A stretch of 52,203 nucleotides of DNA from Candidatus Omnitrophota bacterium (GTDB lineage Bacteria > Omnitrophota > Gorgyraeia > Zapsychrales > Zapsychraceae), in the NCBI GenBank assembly GCA_015232535.1, contig JADFZM010000002.1:1-52203 (forward strand), in the 5' to 3' direction. The position numbers were made by a program, and so were the translations under genes. The notes below the pieces were generated by a model. That model made no database searches. It was not told the DNA's origin and saw only the letters and a list, made by a program, of their open reading frames with translations. Each line of letters opens with the position of its first letter. Positions within the stretch are counted from its first letter, which is position 1. This document shows, in pieces, positions 8,617 to 18,190 of this stretch.

Positions 8617-9455
8617 AAATAAGCGGATTCACAATTGCCCGCAATGTAATCAAATATAACTATCCCGTAATTGAGTCGATCAATTCAATTCTGCCGATCT
8701 GCGATGAGTTTATTGTCAATATCGGTGATTCCTCCGATGGTACGGAAGCCCTCCTTAAGGAACTTAAAAGCCCCAAGATAAGGATAATCAGGAATCGCTG
8801 GGATATGAGTTTAAAAAGCGAGACCTTGTCGCAGCAGACCAACCTTGCACTCAAAGAGTGTAAAGGAGACTGGGCTTTTTATTTGCAGTCGGACGAAGTT
8901 GTTCATGAAAAGGATCTCTCCCGGCTTTTTTCGCTGATGAAAAACAATTTAAACAATCAGAACGCGGATGCCCTAAGGTTCTATTGGCTGCATTTTTACG
9001 GGAGCTTTTACCGTTACCGAATTGATTCCGGTTGGTACCAGAAACAGGACAGGATAATTAGGAACAATAACACCGTCGAATCATACGGCGATGCCTATGG
9101 TTTCCGGCGAACAGACAAAAGGCCCCTGGGTAGAGTGAACACTGGATGTTTTATTTACCATTATGGCTGGGTTCAGCCGAGGGATTTGATGATGCAAAGG
9201 CGGATCAATGCCGAGGAGATAGGGTTTGTTTCTCTTGACGATAAAAAAACAAAGAAAGAATATGAATACGGCGACCTGGGCAGGTTTCCTCCTTATTTTG
9301 GCAGCCACCCGAAGGCCATGGCGGAGATAATTATAAAACATTCAATGAGCGTTGAAGATCTAAAGCGCATCGACAAAGAATTCTGGTGGCATCCGGCGAA
9401 AATATTGCGTTTGCGTTATAAGACCTTTAACCGTGTCAAGCAAAGAATCGATTAG
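8613..9455 (+). CDS. Glycosyltransferase family 2-like protein
   Basis: 280 residues from the ATG at 8613, which overlaps the preceding stop as ATGA. A TTG 12 bases earlier would add four residues but is less likely. The N-terminus has a GT-A layout: FTIARNVIKYNYPVIESI, then IVNIGDSSDGTEALL as the nucleotide-binding strand, and LQSDEVVHE in the place of the DxD motif (Ser-Asp-Glu). The rest is rich in aromatic residues and Arg/Lys. Soluble, no membrane segment. Likely adds one sugar of the operon's glycan; the variant SDE metal motif leaves some doubt about catalysis. Confidence 0.7.
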   Translation: MKISGFTIARNVIKYNYPVIESINSILPICDEFIVNIGDSSDGTEALLKELKSPKIRIIRNRWDMSLKSETLSQQTNLALKECKGDWAFYLQSDEVVHEKDLSRLFSLMKNNLNNQNADALRFYWLHFYGSFYRYRIDSGWYQKQDRIIRNNNTVESYGDAYGFRRTDKRPLGRVNTGCFIYHYGWVQPRDLMMQRRINAEEIGFVSLDDKKTKKEYEYGDLGRFPPYFGSHPKAMAEIIIKHSMSVEDLKRIDKEFWWHPAKILRLRYKTFNRVKQRID

Positions 9456-10556
9456 ATGAAAATCAACGGACTCAAGCGGGATATGAATATTGCTCCAAGG
9501 AAACTGCTGATCGTTAATATCTTCGGTATCGGAGATGTCCTTTTTACTACCCCGATAATCAATAACCTCAAAGCTTTTTTCCCCGATCTCAAGCTCGGTT
9601 ACCTTTGTAACCGCCGGACCGAGGAGATGTTAAAGAGGAATAAAAAACTGGATAAAATACATGTCTATGAGCGCGATGAGTTCAAGGCGCTTTATAAGAG
9701 GTCAAAACCCGCCTATTTCCTGATGATTAAAGATTTTATCAAGGAGCTTAAAGAGCAAGGCTATGATACGGCGATCGATGTTTCTTTAAACACCTTTACG
9801 TCTTTTTTGGTCTGGTTTATCGGGGTCAAGAACCGCTATGTGATCAACTATAAAAACAGGAGTTTTCCTCTTAATAATAGGATAGATATCGACGGCTATG
9901 AGGAAAAGCATGTGATAGAATATTATTTGGATTTGCTGCGCGTTTTGGATATACCGGTTTTGACAAAAGGGATCGATATAGGTATTAACGAGCAGGACCT
10001 TTCTTGGGCAGAGGAATTCTTTAAGCGGAATTCCTTGCTCCAAAAGAAATTGGTAGTGGGGATTGTCCCGGGAGGCGGAGCGAGTTGGGGGAAGGACGCT
10101 ATTTATAAACGCTGGCCGCTCGAAAAATACGCCAAATTAGCTGACAATTTGATTGAAAATTACGGTGCGGAGATTATACTGATGGGGGATAAAAACGAAG
10201 TCGGATTGTGTTCTTCTATCGCCAAGCTGATGCGCAATAAAGTTTTTTCGGCTTGCGGTGATACAACTCTGTTCCAATTCGGCGCTTTAGCCCGCCGGTG
10301 TAATTTTTGCGTTTTGAATGACGGAGGGCCTTTACATGTAGCGGTGGCCGCGGGTGCCAGGGTTGTATCTGTGTTCGGGCCCGTTGAGGAAAAGGTTTAT
10401 GGCCCCTATCCGGCAGGGCATCATTTGGTTGTTGCTAAGGATATCCCATGCCGGCCTTGTTATCACAGGTTTAAAAGGGCAAGTTGTGAACACGTGAGCT
10501 GTTTAAAAATGTTGGAAGCACAAGAGGTATTAGAAAGGATTAAGAAGATTCTATGA
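9456..10556 (+). CDS. Glycosyltransferase family 9 (heptosyltransferase-like)
   Basis: 366 residues. IVNIFGIGDVLFTTPII near the N-terminus is the acceptor-domain signature of ADP-heptose:LPS heptosyltransferases. The C-terminal domain has GGGASWGKD, KRWPLEKYAKL and LNDGGPLHVAVAAG, the nucleotide-heptose site of GT9. A Cys-rich tail (CRPCYH, CEHVSC) is common in the family. The ATG at 9456 directly follows the previous stop; a second ATG at 9483 is a possible start. GT9 enzymes transfer L,D- or D,D-heptose to the LPS inner core, in keeping with the heptose-activation genes around it. Confidence 0.87.
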   Translation: MKINGLKRDMNIAPRKLLIVNIFGIGDVLFTTPIINNLKAFFPDLKLGYLCNRRTEEMLKRNKKLDKIHVYERDEFKALYKRSKPAYFLMIKDFIKELKEQGYDTAIDVSLNTFTSFLVWFIGVKNRYVINYKNRSFPLNNRIDIDGYEEKHVIEYYLDLLRVLDIPVLTKGIDIGINEQDLSWAEEFFKRNSLLQKKLVVGIVPGGGASWGKDAIYKRWPLEKYAKLADNLIENYGAEIILMGDKNEVGLCSSIAKLMRNKVFSACGDTTLFQFGALARRCNFCVLNDGGPLHVAVAAGARVVSVFGPVEEKVYGPYPAGHHLVVAKDIPCRPCYHRFKRASCEHVSCLKMLEAQEVLERIKKIL

Positions 10557-11659
10557 AAGTTCCGTTTATTGATTTTACCGAACAGCACCAAACAATAAAG
10601 AAAGAGATCGAAACCGGCTTTAAGGAAGTCTTTCGCAGGGGAGATTTTGTTCTTGGCAAAGCGGCTGAAGAATTTGAAGCGCAGTTCGCCGGTTACTGTG
10701 ACTCAAAATACGGGGTGGGCGTTAACTCCGGAACGGACGCTTTATATTTGGCCGTATCGGCGTTGGATATCAACTTAGGAGATGAGGTTATAATTCCGCC
10801 TTTTACTTTTATCGCGACCGCTTTGTGCATTTCTTACACCGGGGCAAAGCCTGTTTTCGTTGATATCGAGGATGAGACCTATAACCTTGACCCTAAAAAG
10901 ATAAAACAGGCGATCACCAAAAAAACAAAAGCTATTATGCCTGTTCATCTCTACGGGCAAACGGCGGATATGGACGAGATAAATTCGATCGCTAAAGAAT
11001 ACGGTATTGCCGTTATCGAAGACGCCGCTCAGGCGCACGGCGCGAGATATAAAGGAAAAAGGTCCGGAGCTTTGGGAGAAGTAGCCTGCTTCAGCTTCTA
11101 TCCGACTAAGGGCTTAGGAGCTTACGGTGACGGGGGGATAGTTGTGACTAGTAATAAGGATATTTACGAAGAAGTAAAGATGCTCAGGGACTACGGCCGG
11201 GAAGGCCGTTACAAGCATAAGGTCAAGGGCTACAATTCCCGCCTCGATACTTTGCAGGCTGTGGTTTTATCGGCGAAGCTGAAACATCTGGACAAATGGA
11301 ACGAGCAAAGGTCAAATCACGCGGCCTATTACGGAAAGCTGTTAAAAGGGATCAAAGGCGTTAAGGTTCCCGTGGCAAAAAATGACCGCACCCATGTTTA
11401 TCAGACCTTCGCGATAAGGGTTAAAAACCGGGATGCTGTCTGTGCCGAACTGCAAAAAAGAGGGATAGGAGTACTTATCCATTATCCGATCCCGATCCAT
11501 CTTCAGGAAGCTTATCGGGAATTAAAACATAAAAAAGGCGATTTCCCGGTAAGCGAAGCATTATGCGAGGATGTTTTATCTTTACCTATGTTCCCGCATA
11601 TGACGAAAAAACAGATAGAATTTGTTTGTGAGAACATTAAAGAATTGGTGAAAAAATAA
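10553..11659 (+). CDS. DegT/DnrJ/EryC1/StrS-family sugar aminotransferase
   Basis: 368 residues, standard length for the family. The PLP Schiff-base lysine is Lys186 in SFYPTKGLGAYGDGG; the cofactor-stacking and phosphate segments VNSGTDALYLAV and EDAAQAHGA are intact. It starts with an ATGA overlap on the GT9 gene. It would transaminate a keto nucleotide sugar, giving an amino sugar in the glycan. It is unlike the His-type paralogue at 6318, so the operon may hold one deoxygenating and one aminating enzyme of the same fold. The exact substrate is not deducible. Confidence 0.87.
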   Translation: MKVPFIDFTEQHQTIKKEIETGFKEVFRRGDFVLGKAAEEFEAQFAGYCDSKYGVGVNSGTDALYLAVSALDINLGDEVIIPPFTFIATALCISYTGAKPVFVDIEDETYNLDPKKIKQAITKKTKAIMPVHLYGQTADMDEINSIAKEYGIAVIEDAAQAHGARYKGKRSGALGEVACFSFYPTKGLGAYGDGGIVVTSNKDIYEEVKMLRDYGREGRYKHKVKGYNSRLDTLQAVVLSAKLKHLDKWNEQRSNHAAYYGKLLKGIKGVKVPVAKNDRTHVYQTFAIRVKNRDAVCAELQKRGIGVLIHYPIPIHLQEAYRELKHKKGDFPVSEALCEDVLSLPMFPHMTKKQIEFVCENIKELVKK

Positions 11660-12441
11660 TGCTGAATACTAAGACCGGGAAAATCCCTTTAAGTGTTGTT
11701 GTTATCACGAAAAATGAAGAGGCTAATATCGAAAAATGCCTGGGAAGCGCCTTGGGCTGGGCGGATGAGCTCTTGGTTGTCGATGATGAATCGACCGATA
11801 AAACGGTTGAGCTCTCGAAAAAACTTTCCGCCCGGGTTTTGCATAGAAAAATGGACAATGAAGGAATACACCGCAACTGGTCATATTCCCAAGCAAAGAA
11901 CGAATGGGTTTTAAGCCTGGATGCCGATGAATATGTTACGGAAGAACTGAAAAGGGCGATAACCGAGGCGATAAAAAAGGATGATTTTCAGGCGTATACT
12001 ATACCTCTTAAGAATTATATCGGCAGTTATTTTGTTAGGTACTCGGGCTGGTATCCGGCGGGAAAGACGCGGCTTTTTATGAAAAGCAAATTCCGCTATG
12101 AGGAGGTCGAAGTTCACCCGAAGGTATTCTTAGACGGAAAAACGGGCTTTCTTGAAGGCGATATTGTGCATAAAGGTTATCCCGATTTTGAGCATTTCCT
12201 AGGTAGCTTGAACAGGCAGACGACTTTAGAGGCCAGGAAATGGATAAATACCGGAAGGCAAATGTCTTTGGGCCGGGCTGTATGGCGGACCCTGGACAGG
12301 TTTCCACGTTCTTTCTTCGGGAAGAGAGGTTTTAAGGACGGGTTTATCGGTTTTATGATCGCTTTTTTTGCCTCGCTTTACCAGATAATGAGCTATGCCA
12401 AATATTGGCAGATGAAGAGGGAAAATAATCAAACCAAATGA
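11659..12441 (+). CDS. Glycosyltransferase family 2, WaaE/KdtX-like LPS core glycosyltransferase
   Basis: 260 residues with GT-A signatures VVVITKNEEANIEKCL, LVVDDESTDKT and LSLDADEYV (DxD Asp88/Asp90). Length and layout, including a basic C-terminal region that may contact the membrane, match WaaE-type beta-1,4-glucosyltransferases of the LPS inner core. The ATG shares one base with the preceding TAA and the gene overlaps gmhB by ATGA, indicating translational coupling. Confidence 0.83.
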   Translation: MLNTKTGKIPLSVVVITKNEEANIEKCLGSALGWADELLVVDDESTDKTVELSKKLSARVLHRKMDNEGIHRNWSYSQAKNEWVLSLDADEYVTEELKRAITEAIKKDDFQAYTIPLKNYIGSYFVRYSGWYPAGKTRLFMKSKFRYEEVEVHPKVFLDGKTGFLEGDIVHKGYPDFEHFLGSLNRQTTLEARKWINTGRQMSLGRAVWRTLDRFPRSFFGKRGFKDGFIGFMIAFFASLYQIMSYAKYWQMKRENNQTK

Positions 12442-13010
12442 AGATAGTCTTCCTGGATAGAGACGGAGTGGTTAATCAGTTCCCCGGAAACGGCGAATAT
12501 GTAACTAAGCTGAAGAATTTTTCTTTTATCCCGGGTTCGCTTGAGGCTATCCGCCTTTTAACGGAGAATGGCTATCGGATCTTTATCATCTCCAATCAGG
12601 CCGGTGTGGCCAAGGGCGTTTATTCGATGAGCAAGTTAAAACTCATTAATAGAAAGATGCTCGACGGCATTAAGAAAGCCGGCGGAAAAATAAACAAGAC
12701 TTTCTACTGCACGCACCGCTCCGATGAAGGCTGCCACTGCCGGAAGCCGGAGATAGGAAGCATCATAAAAGCCCTTAAGTCGGTTGGGCAAAGCCTTCAA
12801 ACGGAAAATACTCGCTTTTTCGTCGGGGATTCGAAGTCGGATATCTTGACCGGTTTTCGCTCGGGGTGCCGCACTATCCTTGTCCTTTCGGGAAGGGCAA
12901 AAAGAAAAGATGTCGGCAAATGGGGAGTGCGCCCGGAATATATCGTCAAAAACCTTCAGGAAGCAACAAAAATAATAATCGGCTCAAACGGGTCAAAAGA
13001 ACCTGCCTAA
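12438..13010 (+). CDS. gmhB: D-glycero-D-manno-heptose 1,7-bisphosphate 7-phosphatase
   Basis: 190 residues of HAD superfamily. Nucleophile and acid/base aspartates are Asp7 and Asp9 in FLDRDGVVN; motif II is ISNQAGVAKG. The zinc site typical of GmhB is intact: Cys91, His93, Cys99 and Cys101. It removes the 7-phosphate of heptose 1,7-bisphosphate after HddA, giving the substrate of HddC. A GmhA isomerase is not in the window and may lie upstream or elsewhere. The HisB histidinol-phosphatase is the nearest relative, but context favours GmhB. Confidence 0.9.
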   Translation: MKIVFLDRDGVVNQFPGNGEYVTKLKNFSFIPGSLEAIRLLTENGYRIFIISNQAGVAKGVYSMSKLKLINRKMLDGIKKAGGKINKTFYCTHRSDEGCHCRKPEIGSIIKALKSVGQSLQTENTRFFVGDSKSDILTGFRSGCRTILVLSGRAKRKDVGKWGVRPEYIVKNLQEATKIIIGSNGSKEPA

Positions 13011-13035
13011 GCAAAATCAAAAAGGGGAGTATGCC

Positions 13036-14118
13036 ATGAAAATACTCGTTATCTACGCTTCGGCCGGGGCCGGGCATCAAAAGGCCGCGGAGGCTATTTA
13101 CGAAGGTATAAAGAAATATACTTCCCACGAGGCGAGGCTCGTCGATGTACTTGATTATACCAATTCAAAGAATTTATATAAAAAAAGCTACTTTTTAATG
13201 ATCTCTAAGGCCCCTTGGCTATGGGCTTTCTTTTTCGGTTTGATCGATATCCCCTGGCTGCAGCCATTGGTTCGTTTTGTAAGAAGGGTTTATAACTCGA
13301 TAATTGCAGTTAAACTGGAGAAATTCCTTAAGGCGGAACAGTTTGATTATATTTTATCGACCCATTTCATGCCTAATGAGGTCGCTTCAAGCTTAAAAGC
13401 CAAAGGTTTGATCAAATCAAAAGTGATCTCCTGCGTGACCGATTTTGACGTTCATAAGATATGGCTGGGGAAAGCGGTTGATAAATATACTGTTGCCTGC
13501 GAATGGACTAAAGAGAAATTAAAGTCTATCGGAATAGATGAGAAAAAGATCTTTGTGACCGGTATCCCTACTAACGAAAAATTCGCCGCTAAAGTTGATG
13601 TTTCCGAATTGAAAAAGAAATTAGGGGTAAGGCCGGATGCTTTTACGGCTCTTATTGCGACCGGCTCTTTTGGTATCGGGCCGATCGAGGAAATAATAAA
13701 GGCTTTGAACGGAGAAATGCAGGTTGTGGTCGTTTGCGGACATAACAAAGGCTTGTATCAAACATTAAGCGAACAAAAATACGGCGATGTTGTCGTATTT
13801 AGCCTGGTTGATAACATGTACGAGCTGATGTCGGTTGCCGATGTTATGGTCACTAAGCCCGGCGGATTGTCTATCTCCGAGGCCTTGGTTAAGCAGCTCC
13901 CGATGATATTCTTCAGCCCTATCCCGGGGCAGGAAACCAACAACATTATGGTTTTAAAGCGTTATGGAATCGGCTTTGAAGGCTCGGGGATAGAAGAGAT
14001 TGTTTCGGAACTGAAAAGCCTTATGAATTCCCGAGATAAATTCCTGACGGCATTAAAGATGACCACAAACTTATCTTATCCTTCCGCGGTAAAAGATATT
14101 GTTTCGCTTATTGTATGA
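13036..14118 (+). CDS. MGDG-synthase/UgtP-like diacylglycerol glycosyltransferase (GT28)
   Basis: 360 residues. YASAGAGHQKAAEAI (8-22) is the GxGH acceptor-domain signature of plant MGDG synthases and Bacillus UgtP. The C-terminal half has TKPGGLSISEAL and an IPGQETNN segment, the UDP-sugar-binding region of GT28. A hydrophobic, aromatic stretch at about 58-85 probably binds the membrane. Substrates would be diacylglycerol and a UDP-hexose, producing a glycolipid. An AAAGGGGAG sequence upstream of the ATG is a fair ribosome-binding site. It may be a membrane glycolipid enzyme or part of the glycan operon. Confidence 0.8.
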   Translation: MKILVIYASAGAGHQKAAEAIYEGIKKYTSHEARLVDVLDYTNSKNLYKKSYFLMISKAPWLWAFFFGLIDIPWLQPLVRFVRRVYNSIIAVKLEKFLKAEQFDYILSTHFMPNEVASSLKAKGLIKSKVISCVTDFDVHKIWLGKAVDKYTVACEWTKEKLKSIGIDEKKIFVTGIPTNEKFAAKVDVSELKKKLGVRPDAFTALIATGSFGIGPIEEIIKALNGEMQVVVVCGHNKGLYQTLSEQKYGDVVVFSLVDNMYELMSVADVMVTKPGGLSISEALVKQLPMIFFSPIPGQETNNIMVLKRYGIGFEGSGIEEIVSELKSLMNSRDKFLTALKMTTNLSYPSAVKDIVSLIV

Positions 14119-15959
14119 GCAAGACCGTCGCCCAAGTTGTTTTTAGCCTGCCTATAGAAGGCCATTTCGACTATTCTGTCGACGATAAGTTGAAAAGTGC
14201 TATTTACCCCGGCCAGAGGGTCAAAGTCGTTTTCAATAAAAGAAAAATCATCGGATATATTCTAAAGCTGAGCAACAAAAGCCAAATTCAAGACCTCAAT
14301 CCGGTTATTGAGGTGCTGGATAAAGGGCGGATTTTATCCGACGGGGAATTGGCTTTTGCCGGGGAATTCAGCCGCTATTACGGGTGCAGTTTAGGCGAGG
14401 CGATAGAATGTTTTCTTCCCGTTGCCCTAAGAGGAGCGGCGAAGACTTTATCTGTCGTTAAAGAGCCTGTTTATAACCCAGGGGTTAAGCCGAAGGCCAC
14501 AGTTTTGAACATGCCGGATAAAGAGGCGGGTTTTAAATATTTGCTGGAGCGTATAAAAACCTATACCGATGATAAAAAGGGGATCCTTATAATTGTCCCC
14601 GAGAGTGCACAGGTAAAGCGCCTTACTGAGGTTATTAAGAAAGCTATAGACGCGCCGATACTTTCTCTTGAGCGGCCTCTTGTTATGAAAAGCGATATCT
14701 CAAAATGGGAAGCTATCAAAAATGGCGATACGGGCATAGTTGTCGGTACGCGATCTTCGGTTTTTTCGCCTCTCTATAAATTGGGGTTAATCGTTATGTT
14801 CCACGAGTGCAACTACAGCTACCGGCAGGAGCAGTCCCCGCATTACCATACCCGCGATGTATGTTTAATGCGCTCTAAGTTATCCGGTTGTGACCTTATT
14901 TTTGCCGGCGAGGCTTTTAGCGCCGAAGTTTGGAACATGAAAAACAAGTTTAAATGGGAGTACAAAGACTTCCCCAGAGAAAAATATGCCGATCTCCAGA
15001 TCGTCGATATGGAGAATTACGGGCCGAAAACAAATTACTATTTATCTTATCCTTTGCAGAATGCGATCTCTAAATCTTTGGCGGAGAATAAAAAGGCATT
15101 GTTGTTTTTTAACCGAAAAGGATTCAATTCCAGGACTCAGTGCAGCCAATGCGGATACACCCTGAAATGCGAAAGGTGCGATACGTGGCTTACCTTTATA
15201 TATTCTGCCCAGTCCCTGGCCTGCCCGCGCTGCGGATTCAAATGCGAGCTCCCTAAGATTTGCCCGAAATGCGAGAAATCCTACTTGAAATCTTCCGGAA
15301 TGGGAATTGAAAAACTGGAAAGCGACCTAATGCGGTTCTTCCCTCAGGCTAAGATTTGCTGTTTTGATAAGGATTCGAAGAATTTTAATCCGGACGCGAA
15401 TATCATTATCGCCACCTCGGCTATCCTGAAAAAGGCAGACACATTGAATATCGATATCGCTGCCTGCATTAACCTCGACTCTGAATTGAACCGGCCGGAT
15501 TACCGAAGCGCCGAAGGGGCCTTCTTTTTGCTGATAGCTTTGCGGAATTTGGCGAAAGAAAAGCTGATTGTTCAGACCCGGTTGCCTGATAATTACTCAT
15601 TAAGATCCTTAAAAAAGCTGGATTTTAATGCGTTTTACAAAGAGGAGTTAAAATTAAGGAAAGAGTTAGGTTTCCCTCCATATAAGGATATGGTGGTTGT
15701 GACTTTGCGCGCCGCGGATAAAAAGAAGGCGGAGGAAAGCGCGGAAGAATTATATAAAGCGCTTATAGAGAAGAAGCCCAAAAACATAGAAATTATCGAG
15801 CCCCAGCCCAGCATTGTTCCGAAGTTGCGGGATAAGTTCCGATATAGTATCATGCTTAAAGGGCGTTCCCCGGATAAGCTTATAAGTTATTTAAAAGATT
15901 GCCAAAAAAGACAGAAAAACAAACATTCTGTGGTGACAACGATAGAAGTGAACCCTTAA
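14115..15959 (+). CDS. priA: PriA-like primosome protein with degenerate helicase motifs
   Basis: 614 residues against about 730 for typical PriA. The N-terminal DNA-binding domain (about 1-110) is recognisable, and the VVGTRSSVFSPL strand (209-220) is kept. All eight zinc cysteines are present (343, 346, 352, 355, 370, 373, 383, 386). The ATPase is gone: there is no GxxGxGKT between 130 and 165, the DEEHD box is FHECNYSYRQ (229-238), and the QVAGRAGR box is replaced around 475-490. Actinobacterial PriA proteins also lack helicase motifs, so a structural, ATP-independent role in replication restart has precedent. The gene is intact and tightly packed (ATGA overlap upstream, fmt 2 bases downstream), so it is not a decaying pseudogene. 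The priA-fmt order is common in bacteria and supports orthology. Confidence 0.87.
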   Translation: MSKTVAQVVFSLPIEGHFDYSVDDKLKSAIYPGQRVKVVFNKRKIIGYILKLSNKSQIQDLNPVIEVLDKGRILSDGELAFAGEFSRYYGCSLGEAIECFLPVALRGAAKTLSVVKEPVYNPGVKPKATVLNMPDKEAGFKYLLERIKTYTDDKKGILIIVPESAQVKRLTEVIKKAIDAPILSLERPLVMKSDISKWEAIKNGDTGIVVGTRSSVFSPLYKLGLIVMFHECNYSYRQEQSPHYHTRDVCLMRSKLSGCDLIFAGEAFSAEVWNMKNKFKWEYKDFPREKYADLQIVDMENYGPKTNYYLSYPLQNAISKSLAENKKALLFFNRKGFNSRTQCSQCGYTLKCERCDTWLTFIYSAQSLACPRCGFKCELPKICPKCEKSYLKSSGMGIEKLESDLMRFFPQAKICCFDKDSKNFNPDANIIIATSAILKKADTLNIDIAACINLDSELNRPDYRSAEGAFFLLIALRNLAKEKLIVQTRLPDNYSLRSLKKLDFNAFYKEELKLRKELGFPPYKDMVVVTLRAADKKKAEESAEELYKALIEKKPKNIEIIEPQPSIVPKLRDKFRYSIMLKGRSPDKLISYLKDCQKRQKNKHSVVTTIEVNP

Positions 15960-15961
15960 AG

Positions 15962-16894
15962 ATGAAAATAGTATTTTTCGGAAGCGACGATTTCGCGGCG
16001 TGCCATTTAGAGGCTCTTTTGTCGGCAAAAGAGGGGATAATTTGCTGCGTTTGCCCCGTCGATAAAGCCGTCGGGCGCGGAATGCGAAAGGCCTCGTCCC
16101 CGGTCAAGGAAATCGCTGTCAAAAATGGCATTGATGTTTTGCAGCCGCTTGATCTTATGGATAGAGGCTTTTTAGAGAAGCTAGAGGCATTTGAAGCGGA
16201 CCTTTTTATAGTCATCGCATACGGGAAAATACTTCCCAAGGAAGTTTTAACGATACCAAGAATATTTTCGATAAATGTCCATGCCTCATTGTTGCCTAAA
16301 TACCGCGGAGCGGCTCCTATAAACTGGGCTGTTATAAACGGAGAAGAATCTACCGGCATAACCATTATAAAAATCAACGAAAAAATGGATGCCGGAGAGA
16401 TCGTAAGCTCATGCATCGTTCCTATTTCCCGCGGCGATACGTCGTATCAGTTAAGGGAGAAAATGAAAAGTATCGGGCCTCAGCTCCTAAAAGGCACGGT
16501 TCAAGCGATTTTGGCGGGTAAATATAAATTAACTTCGCAGGACGAGTCAAAGGTAAGTTTTGCCCCGAAATTGACAAAAGAAAACGGCAAGATCGACTGG
16601 AATAATCAAGCCGAGGCCATATGCAATAAAGTTAGGGGCCTTTTGCCCTGGCCTTCTGCTTATACTTTTTATCGTGGAAAGATGCTGAAAATATTGAGAG
16701 CGGATGTCTCGGCTTTTATGGCGCAGGGGCATAAGCCGGGCGAGGTTGTTTCAACCGATAAGAAGGGGGTAAACATAGCCGCTAAGGGAAGCGTTGTCCT
16801 GATTAAGGAAGTGCATTTACAGGACGGGAAGCAAATTTCAGCCTTTGATTTTACTTTAGGGCATGAGTTGAATCCCGGGGAGCGTTTGGAATAA
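15962..16894 (+). CDS. fmt: Methionyl-tRNA formyltransferase
   Basis: 310 residues from the ATG at 15962; the longer TTG-started frame would overlap priA by 61 bases and is rejected. The N-terminal formyltransferase domain has the catalytic trio Asn105, His107 (in INVHASLLPKYRG) and Asp143 (in KMDAGEIV), matching N106/H108/D144 of E. coli. The C-terminal OB-fold domain follows from about 205. It formylates initiator Met-tRNA using 10-formyl-tetrahydrofolate. It is the last gene of the long + strand run. Confidence 0.95.
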   Translation: MKIVFFGSDDFAACHLEALLSAKEGIICCVCPVDKAVGRGMRKASSPVKEIAVKNGIDVLQPLDLMDRGFLEKLEAFEADLFIVIAYGKILPKEVLTIPRIFSINVHASLLPKYRGAAPINWAVINGEESTGITIIKINEKMDAGEIVSSCIVPISRGDTSYQLREKMKSIGPQLLKGTVQAILAGKYKLTSQDESKVSFAPKLTKENGKIDWNNQAEAICNKVRGLLPWPSAYTFYRGKMLKILRADVSAFMAQGHKPGEVVSTDKKGVNIAAKGSVVLIKEVHLQDGKQISAFDFTLGHELNPGERLE

Positions 16895-16923
16895 ATAAAG
16901 GCAGCTAGAAACAGCAAAATAAC

Positions 16924-16950
16924 TTGACAATATCCCGAAGAGGATATAGC
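16924..16950 (+). promoter_or_regulatory. Candidate sigma-70 promoter of gap
   Basis: A perfect TTGACA (16924-16929) is followed after 15 bases by TATAGC (16945-16950); an alternative TATATT lies at 16952-16957 with a long spacer. It sits about 60 bases before the gap start codon in a 116-base intergenic gap. The spacing is not ideal, so the -10 assignment is tentative. Confidence 0.4.
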
Positions 16951-16995
16951 TTATATTAGTTTTATTTATTTGAAAAAAGCGCTTCAACATTTTAA

Positions 16996-18066
<1,071 letters not shown>

Positions 18067-18082
18067 TTAAGGCTTTTAGTTT

Positions 18083-18120
18083 AAAGGGGATCGCTGTTTT
18101 GGCGGTCCCCTTTTGTTTTT
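18083..18120 (+). terminator. Rho-independent terminator of gap
   Basis: A 12-base stem (AAAGGGGATCGC, 18083-18094, with GCGGTCCCCTTT, 18102-18113, one G-T pair) around a 7-base loop, followed by a T-rich tract to 18120. It lies 16 bases after the gap stop codon. Confidence 0.88.
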
Positions 18121-18129
18121 AAATTATGT

Positions 18130-18157
18130 TTGGCTATACTGTTTTTTTTGGTATAAT
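18130..18157 (+). promoter_or_regulatory. Candidate promoter of the pilin-like gene
   Basis: TTGGCT (18130-18135, 4/6 match to the -35 consensus), 16-base spacer, perfect TATAAT (18152-18157). It lies just after the gap terminator and 33 bases before the ATG of the pilin gene, a good position for its promoter. Confidence 0.6.
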
Positions 18158-18190
18158 CTGAAATATCATCTACGGGAAAAAGGGGCCAGT

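Noticed and set aside
14115-15959. PriA as a pseudogene
   Set aside because: The frame is intact, zinc cysteines are all kept and gene spacing is operon-like, so function is probably retained in altered form.
15899-15961. Extended N-terminus of Fmt
   Set aside because: TTG start inside priA; the ATG at 15962 begins exactly at the conserved MKIVFFGS strand.
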